A stretch of 64,000 nt of DNA from Crocinitomicaceae bacterium (GTDB taxonomy: Bacteria > Bacteroidota > Bacteroidia > Flavobacteriales_D > Crocinitomicaceae), in contig JADJGJ010000002.1 in the NCBI GenBank assembly GCA_016708105.1, positions 434,001-498,000 on the forward strand, read 5' to 3'. Each line of letters opens with the position of its first letter. Positions within the stretch are counted from its first letter, which is position 1. The notes under the pieces are model-generated. The model saw nothing but the letters and a program-made list of their open reading frames with translations, did not search any database and was not told where the DNA came from. Below, one piece after another: positions 16,329 to 24,800 of this stretch. The position numbers and the translations under genes were made by a program.

Positions 16329-18098
16329 TTATTTCAGATAAATTTCTTCAATTAAAACGGCGTATTTCTGCGCTATGATTTTGCGTTTTAATTTCAGTGT
16401 TGGAGACAGTTCACCACTAGCGGGAGTCCATTCATCAGGGACTAATTTCACGCGCTTAATTTTTTCATCATCACTGAGTGATTTATTGAATTCATTTACC
16501 TGATCATGGAAAAATTTTTTGACTATTGGATTCTCAATTTTTTCAAGTGCACTTCCTGCAATTCCATATTCTTTACACCAGTTATTGAGGGCTTCCATAT
16601 TTGGTGAAATTAATGCACTGGCAAATTTTTCACTTTCACCAATCACCATTATCTGATCAATGTATACCCATTCTCTGAATTTATTTTCAACGGCTTGCGG
16701 TGATACATATTTTCCGTTAGACAATTTGAATATTTCTTTTTTTCTATCGGTAATTCTCAGAAATCCTTGCTCATCAATAGTGCCAATATCACCAGTATGA
16801 AACCAACCATCAACGATGGCTTCTTTGGTTGCGGTTTCATTTTTAAAATATCCCAGCATCACGTTAGGACCTTTGCAAAGAATTTCACCGTCAGAGGCAA
16901 TTTTTACTTCAACACCTTTAGCGGCTGCGCCAACAGTTCCAAGTTTAAGTAATGGTGCTGAGGCTCGGTTGATGGTAATGATGGGTGCAGTTTCAGTTAG
17001 CCCATACATATTGAGTAATTTAATACCGGCTGCCCAAAATACCCGTTCAATGTGCGGAGGTAAAGCAGCGCCACCAACGCCAATTGATTCTACATTTCCA
17101 CCCAAAGCTGCTCTCCATTTACTGAAAACTAATTTGTCTGCAACTTTTAATTTGAGGCGATATCCGAAACTTTTTTCATTACCCGGTGCAAACTCAAGTC
17201 CAAGTTTAATTGACCAGAAAAATATTTTCTTTTTTATGCCGGTCAGTTTTTCACCTTTGGCCATAATTTTATCATATACCTTTTCAAGTATGCGTGGCAC
17301 AGCGCCAAATCCTTGCGGTTTCACATCTAATAGATCAGCTGCAATGGTGGCAAGATTTTCGCCGTAATAAATATCGCAACCTGATATTTGTGATTGATAA
17401 CATCCCATACGTTCGCCAACGTGACATATTGGAAGTATACTGAGATACCGTTGTTCAGGTGTCATTTTAAAAACACTTGCAGCAGAATTTGCAGCACTCA
17501 ATAAATTGCGATGTGAAAGCAGTACTCCTTTTGCATTGCCTGTGGTGCCTGATGTATAAATTAGGGTAACACATTCATCAGGTGATATATCTTTTTTTCT
17601 TTGTTCAAGGTTTGCTTGAAGTTGTGCGGCGCTATCATTATTTTCAATGAGCAAATTTTTCCAATGAGTTGTTTTATCGGTGATATCAAAAGTAAAAACT
17701 TGTTTTACTGAAGGCATTTCTGCAAGATGTTGTTCAAGTTCAATTCCCAGTTTAGGATCTCCGGTGAAAATGTATTTTGCTTCGCAGTCATTCACCAGCG
17801 TGATATAATCTGCAACTTCAAGATTAGCAAAAAGCGGCACATGCACTGCACCGGTCTGAGACAAGGCCATGTCGGTAAAATTCCATTCAGGCCGGTTATT
17901 TGAAATGGTTACAACTTTTTCTCCTTTTGCTAAACCAGCTTTTATTAGGCCAAGACTGAGCTGATCAGAAAATTTCACGTAATCAGCAGCACTATAATGT
18001 ACCCATTGCCCTTTTTCTTTTCCGGCAAAAGCAGTTTTTTTTGTGCTGAATTTTGTACGATACAAATCCAGAATATCAAATGTTTTGTTCAGGCTCAT
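16329..18098 (-). CDS. Long-chain acyl-CoA ligase (AMP-forming, FadD15-like)
   Basis: The 589-residue enzyme carries the ANL superfamily motifs: the P-loop YTSGTTGNAKGV near residue 195, NMYGLTETAPI near 360, GWFHTGDIG near 425 and the hinge/lysine region RKKEIFKLSNGKYVSP near 445. It activates fatty acids to acyl-AMP and then acyl-CoA. Its size and the insert after the P-loop fit the long-chain type. It is followed on the same strand, in reverse order, by the PPTase (12 bp upstream) and the PKS, so it may prime the PKS or activate its product. FadD15-like genes also occur in general lipid metabolism, so the link is inference. Confidence 0.92.
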   Translation of the reverse strand: MSLNKTFDILDLYRTKFSTKKTAFAGKEKGQWVHYSAADYVKFSDQLSLGLIKAGLAKGEKVVTISNNRPEWNFTDMALSQTGAVHVPLFANLEVADYITLVNDCEAKYIFTGDPKLGIELEQHLAEMPSVKQVFTFDITDKTTHWKNLLIENNDSAAQLQANLEQRKKDISPDECVTLIYTSGTTGNAKGVLLSHRNLLSAANSAASVFKMTPEQRYLSILPICHVGERMGCYQSQISGCDIYYGENLATIAADLLDVKPQGFGAVPRILEKVYDKIMAKGEKLTGIKKKIFFWSIKLGLEFAPGNEKSFGYRLKLKVADKLVFSKWRAALGGNVESIGVGGAALPPHIERVFWAAGIKLLNMYGLTETAPIITINRASAPLLKLGTVGAAAKGVEVKIASDGEILCKGPNVMLGYFKNETATKEAIVDGWFHTGDIGTIDEQGFLRITDRKKEIFKLSNGKYVSPQAVENKFREWVYIDQIMVIGESEKFASALISPNMEALNNWCKEYGIAGSALEKIENPIVKKFFHDQVNEFNKSLSDDEKIKRVKLVPDEWTPASGELSPTLKLKRKIIAQKYAVLIEEIYLK

Positions 18099-18110
18099 TT
18101 CAGATTCTTG

Positions 18111-18698
18111 TTAATGAATAATGAATTGGTTGTGCTTTAGTTCTTTTTTTTCCTGTGCCACCGCGGCGGCATATCCTGCAGGTGCATTTACTGTCTTATA
18201 ATATGCCTTTGTATTCTCTATTTCTCTGACAAGATAGCTATTTTCTGCAAAGTCAATTTCAAATTTATGAGGCTCAAGGCGCATGCCCAAGCCTGTAAGT
18301 TTTAAAAAGGATTCTTTGATTGTCCAGAGTTGGAAAAAATTTTCAGGTTTTTGGTTTTCATTTTTGCAGATGATGTGTTGTTCTGCAGATGTAAAGTTTT
18401 TTTCAATCAGATTTTCAAGATCATGGAGTGGTCTGATTTTTTCAATATCAATTCCAATTGGTCCGCTGCGCGACACGGCAACCATACACATTCCGCCGGT
18501 ATGAGATACATTGAAATCTATTGCATAATCTGGTAAAATGGGTTTGTCCAATTGATTTGTTTGAATGATAATTTCAGCGGGTTCAATTTTTAAAAAGAGA
18601 GACAAAACATACTTGAGCAAAATGCGTGACGAAATAAATTGCGCTCGTGCGGCATCGTTCAAAAAAAAGTTTGCTCTTTGCACTTCGGATGTATTCAA
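18111..18698 (-). CDS. 4'-phosphopantetheinyl transferase (Sfp type), unusual start
   Basis: Sfp-family motifs are intact: FNVSHTGG, PIGIDIEKI with the Mg-binding D and E, and WTIKESFLKLTGLG with the WxxKE motif. It would convert apo-ACP to holo-ACP, most obviously on the adjacent PKS. The start is odd. The only plausible codon is TTG 18698, which leaves the N-terminus ~20-25 residues shorter than usual. The frame stays open back to a TAA at 18771-18773 through the terminator hairpin of the PKS, with no ATG or GTG. Either a shortened N-lobe is tolerated, or a rare start within the hairpin is used. Confidence 0.82.
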   Translation of the reverse strand: MNTSEVQRANFFLNDAARAQFISSRILLKYVLSLFLKIEPAEIIIQTNQLDKPILPDYAIDFNVSHTGGMCMVAVSRSGPIGIDIEKIRPLHDLENLIEKNFTSAEQHIICKNENQKPENFFQLWTIKESFLKLTGLGMRLEPHKFEIDFAENSYLVREIENTKAYYKTVNAPAGYAAAVAQEKKELKHNQFIIH

Positions 18699-18703
18699 AA
18701 TAA

Positions 18704-18742
18704 AACCGGGATCAGAAACAAACGCTTGTTCTGACCCCGGTT
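18704..18742 (-). terminator. Terminator after the PKS gene
   Basis: On the minus strand AACCGGGGTCAGAACAA pairs with TTGTTTCTGATCCCGGTT and is followed by TTATTTTG. It lies ~105 bp beyond the PKS stop and directly before, or within, the beginning of the PPTase frame. Confidence 0.75.
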
Positions 18743-18847
18743 GAGTAAAAATATATTCAGACTTTGGTTGTTAACACCTGTATCCACTTTATGCCCAATT
18801 AATGCCGGCCAGTGTATGGTATGTGTGTCAACAGTCTGCATTGGCGG

Positions 18848-21800
18848 TTAAGCCAGTACAACTTCTTCCAATTCGTCTGCTACTAATGGCAACAAATCTT
18901 CTTTATTATCTCTGCAGAACAAGTGACCACCTTTTACTTGTTTCAATGCAAAATGAGAAGACGTGTGTGCTTTCCATCCATTTACCTGATCAACTGAGAA
19001 GATATTATCTTCTGTTCCGGCAAATGCAATTAATGGACATGTCAGCGGAGCATCTTCATAATAGGTATAATTTTTACCTAATAGAATATCAGCTCTCAGA
19101 GAAGGAAGCATTTCATTGAACACTTGTTCATTTTCAATCACCGCTTCAGGTATTTCAAGTGAGCGCAAGTGATTTTTAATGTTAGGTATGTTGTGATCTT
19201 TGTATACTTCGTTGTCAGCAATGGCATCAAGGAATTTGAACGGACTCACCATGTGAGGTGCTCTCCATCCGCCAACCATAAATTTCACCGGATTCACGTC
19301 ATACTTCTTGCGCAAATGTCTAGCAAGCTCAAGTGCAACACCTGCACCGGAACTATGGCTATAGAATGCACATGGTGCAGTTAAAAGCGGCTCCATTACC
19401 TCAGCTAATTTTTCAACCAGCTTGAATACATCATCAAATGGTTTTTCATTTCCGCGTTCTTCACGACCCGGGAATTGAACTGCACACACTTCAACGTTGT
19501 CAGGTAAAAACTCATGCCAGTTATTGAAGATAGATGCTCCACCTGCAAAGTATGGAAGACAGAACAGACGCAATCTTGGATTGTCTACTTTTTTTGTGCG
19601 AATAATCCATTTATCTAATTCTGATTTTATTTCATCTTGTCCGCCATCTGTTGATGTTGAACCTGAGAACATTTCTAAAATTTGTACGGTCATTTCTTCC
19701 ATTGAAGGGCCGCGCATAATTTTCATCATTGAATAATCAACGCCAACGTTTGATTGTATCCAGTTTCTGATTTGGTTTGCCATCAATGAATCCAAGCCGT
19801 ATTTTGTAACCGGTTCAACTACGCTCAATTTGTCAGCAGTAGTACCCAATACGCGACCAAATGTTTCTTTCAACTGATCAATCAGAATAGTGAATTTCTC
19901 TTCTGCAGATGCTTCAGTTAATGATGCTTTTAATGCGCCATCACCTGCACCTGCACGTCCACCTCCTTGAAGTGATTTTTCATTTACTAAATGCGCAAAA
20001 CGACTTGATTTTGCTGTGTGTGGATAGAATCCTCCAATCACTTCCCAATCAGAATCAGTTGCAACGCGTTGTACAGGGTTCGTCAACAATATTTGTTCTA
20101 AAACTCCTAATGCTTGTTGCAATGAGAATTGTTTCCATCCTTGTTTATACAGTAATCCACCAACATTTCCACTGCGTGCTACAAATCCAACATCACCTAA
20201 TACACCCCAGTTAATGGTTGTGGCGGCAAGACCTTGTGATCGTCTCCAATGTGAAAAATTATCAAGGAAACTATTTGCACCAACATAACTTACCTGCCCG
20301 GGATTACCATAAATTGCAGAGATAGAAGAGTAAGAAACAAAATGATCCAAATCCATTGCTTTGGTTTCTTCATGCAGCAACCAGCATCCTACTGCTTTTG
20401 GTATGAAAACTTTCAAATAACGTTCACGGGTAATTTCCGGAATACTTCCGTCATCAAGCACCATGGCCGCGTGTTGTATACCTTTTAAAGGCGGCATTGA
20501 AGATTTGATTTCAGCAAAAATGCGTTTGATGTCTTCTTGATTTGAAACATCGCCTTTTGCCATCATCACGTTAACTCCTTTTGCACGCATGCGGTCAACA
20601 ACTGCTTTTTCTTGTTCTGTTTTTGTTCCTGAACGGCTTAATAGAATTAGATTTTTTGCTCCGCGTGATGACATCCATTCTGCAACAGCTAATCCAAATC
20701 CAGATGCTCCACCTGTTACCAGATAACTTCCGTTTTCTTTGAATTGTATTTTAACCGGAGGTGCAATTTTCACATCGCCTTCCATTTTCACAATTACTTT
20801 ACCAATGTGTCTTGCGCCTGCCATGAACTGGAATGCGTCAGCCAATTTATCAATGGTAAATACTTGTACCGGGTGTGCAGGGAATTTATGTTCAACAAAA
20901 TAATCAATTGACTGTTGGAATAATTTTCCACCCGCTTCTTTTTTCTGTTCAAATAAGCGGTCAACGTCTACACCAAAATAGCTCAGGTTGTTTCCAAAAG
21001 GTTGCAATCCAAGTTTGCTATTACGGTAGATATCGGTTTTTCCAATTTCAACAAAACGACCATACGCTGAAAGACAACGTACTGATTTGAAAATGGCTTC
21101 GCCTGAAAGAGAATTCAACACTACATCAACTCCTTTGCCATTGGTTTTTTCCATAATTTGATCAGCAAATTCAAGCGTACGTGAGCTCATGATATTTGCA
21201 GGTTTAACACCAATGCTTTCAATGTAAGCGCGTTTGTCTGCACTACTTACCGTTGCGTAAACTTCAGCACCAATAGAAAGTGCAATATGAATAGCAGCAA
21301 TACCAACACCACCGGCAGCGGCGTGGATCAATACTTTTTCACCTTTTTCAAGTCGGCAATGATGAATGAGTGAGAAATAAGCTGTAGTGTAAACAACCGG
21401 TAAACTTGCAGCTTCAGTCCATGAAAGATGTGCTGGTTTTTTTACAACGTGCACCGCTTTTGGATAAGCAAATCCACCTAAACATGAAGGTGCAGTTGCC
21501 ATTACTTCATCTCCTGCTTTCAGGTTTTTTACATTTTTTCCTACTGCTGAAACTACTCCGGCACATTCAAGACCAAATGTTTTGCCGAATAAACCACCAA
21601 CAACTGCTTCATCTGACAACAAGCCCATACCAATCATGATATCTCTGAAGTTTAATGCAGATGCTTTAACTTGCACTTCTACCTCATCATCTTTTGGTGT
21701 TGTTCTGTCTGTGTGACGAAGTACCAGATTATCCAGTACACCATATTCTGTCATGGTTGCTTTGTATGATGATCCTTCAGCAGGCATTGTTTTATATGCG

Positions 21801-24800
21801 CGCTGTGCAATCACATCTGTAGTGATGCGCTCAAGACGATTCACGAATCGTTTTTTGCCGCGGTATGCAATCTCATCTGTATGTTCTGCTGAGAATAATT
21901 CATCTGCCAACTGATCTAATTCTTCAGGTAAAATGTCTGAACTAAAATCAACCAGTGATGATTGATAATTTGGGAACTCATTTACAATTACTCTGGCAAC
22001 TCCGCGTAATCCTTCTTGTGAAAGATTCAATACTTGCGGGCTTCCGGCAACTGTTTGTGATCCGTTGAACAGAGTCCAAATGCGTGGATTTGAAGAAAAG
22101 TTAGTAGCATTCAATTTGCGCATGATATTCATGAGCATTACGGATGAATTGTCTTCAGCTGCAACTATAGTTTGTGCATTTAACTGATTGTTGGATACTG
22201 AATCAAGTCCCCAAGCAAAGATGATACCTTCTAAATTATTATTTGCGCACGCAGCATCAACTACGGCATTGGCATCATCTTGTGACAAAGCAGCAACCGA
22301 ATAAGCATTATCGTTTGCTTTACTGAATTTATCAGCGCGTGAAACTTTAATACAGTTTTTGCCATTTGCATTCAGTTTGCTGATCATGTTATCAGCAATT
22401 CCTTTGTCATCAGCAAATACTAACCAGTTTGCATTTTTTGCTTTTCCTTGTTTAATGTGATCATCCGTGTGCATTTCCAATTTTGGAGCACGCGCCATAA
22501 TGATATTCTGGCATGATGAATCATTTTTTTCAAAATCACCAAAAGATGCTACGTCAGTAAATTGATTTTTTTCAAGAACCTGTTTCCATTTTTCAGGAGC
22601 CATGGTTGCGTGTTCAGTTCTGATATCGGTATCTTCAAACAACCACCAACCCTCAGTCATACCAAAAATGAAATCAAGATATACCGGAGAATTTGTTACC
22701 TCAAGCATCATCAATACACCTTCAGAGGCAAGCAATTTTTTAGCATGTCCTAATGAAACGGCAAGATTACGGGTGGCGTGAATAACGTCAGATGCAATGA
22801 TTAAGTCAAATGAATTTAAATCAAGACCCTGGTCAGCAGGATCTTTTTCAATATCCATGATTTTATATTGAACAAACGGATATTTAGAGAAGCGCTGTTG
22901 TGCTTTCAACATGAACATGTGTGACAAGTCAGTGAAAACATATTCAGTTCTGTCAGCGGGTAACACAGGTAATAAAGCCTGAGTCATACCACCTGTTCCG
23001 GCACCAATTTCAAGTACGCGCAAAGTTTTGTCTTCAGGTAATGCGGCAATGAGTTCTCTTATAGCACGAGCGGCAATGTCGTTGTATTTTTTGAAGGCGA
23101 ATCCTTCTACATAATAGCGTACAATTGCGTCCCACTTATCTTCAGGGAAAATTAATTGAATAGGATCAACATCACCTTGAAGTACACCTTGAATTTGCGG
23201 ACCGCAACGACCCAACAACGTTGATTCATGATGGAATTGCGGATATTTAGAATTTAATTCATGCATCCAAGTGAATACATCTTTAAAGTCAGGTGTTTTA
23301 GTTACAATATATTTTCCGTCAGCACCTTCAATAAATCCTGCGCGACTCAAAAGAACAAACATGTGATTAAATAAACGGTGATGGTTTTTCACCACGTTCA
23401 TTTTTTCAGCAAGCTGCTCCACATTGATTTTCTCTCCTTTGTCAAATGCAAGTCCCATATCACGTAGGGCACGACAGATATAACCAATGGTTAATTTATA
23501 TTGCTCAGGTTCATACGCATTGTAATATTCACCTTGCTCTTTGCGATTTTTTACTTCTTGTAATGTTTCATTTACTTTAGCGCGTAATTTTTCAGGTGCT
23601 GGTAAATATTCTCCCGGATTTCTGAGTTTTTCCAAATCAGCGCGAGATTTCATTTTCCAGTTGTATTCATAGAACCATTTATCTTGCTCACCACCTTGTT
23701 CACCGCGTGATCCTTTCAAATACTGAGAAAGGAAACCGTGGAATTCAGCTACCAATGAACCATCTTCATTAAAAATCCAAAGTTCACCTAAAGCATATTC
23801 ATCAGTCCATTCTCTTAAGCGACCATGAACAAATAATTTGTATGAATTTACATCATTGTACCATTTGATACGGTCAATATGTCTTGGTACATATACACCC
23901 ATTTTGCGTGACTTATCTTCACGTTCGTTGAAAATACCGAACACCGTTTGAAAGCAACTGTCAAGTACGCCCGGGTGAATATTGAATTGGAAAAATTCTG
24001 AACGAATGCTGTCATGCACTTCAATTTCACTCAATGATTCCCATTTTCCGTCAGTGCAATACAGTTTTTTAATTGCTCTGAAAGTTGGCCCTAAATAAAG
24101 TCCGCTTTCTAACAATTCATCATGCATAGGTTTAACCGGAACCGGAATGGTGATGCGTTTTTTCAGGTCTTCCAGATTTACAGGAATAGAATCAAATTTA
24201 TCACCAATATGATTGATTTTACCATTAGAACACATAGTCCACTGCGCATCTTTTGAGCGTGGTTTTGTGTAGATAAAATAATCTCCACCATCATGTGAAA
24301 TATCAATTTGAATGTACGGAGGCTCACCATTATCAGGCAAGAAAAGTGCATTCTCGAAATTTACATTTTCAATGAAAGAGAATTTATCACCAAATGATGC
24401 TTTTGCTGCACCAATCATTAAATCCATGTGTCCGGCACCAGGGAATACAATTGGTCCTTGCACTTTGTGATCTTCAATATATGGATACGTTCTTTTATCT
24501 AATGTAACATCCCAGATTATATTGTTTGCTTCACGACCTGAAATAGTTTTATTAGTCAAGTGCGGATGCCCGAATTCAACTTTACCAAGGCGTTGTTTTT
24601 TTCCTTCTTCAGATTCTATCCAATATGATTCTTTTTGCCAAGGATATTTTGGAAGTTTAACCCAATTGGTTTGTTTGTTATAAATTTCTTTCCAAGCCGG
24701 CATGAAACCGAAAGCATAGAGAGCTGCAAGAGCACTTAAGAAAACTGTTTTTTCAGTTTCACCTCTGCGCAGAGACGCAACAACCAATCCTTTTTTCTTG

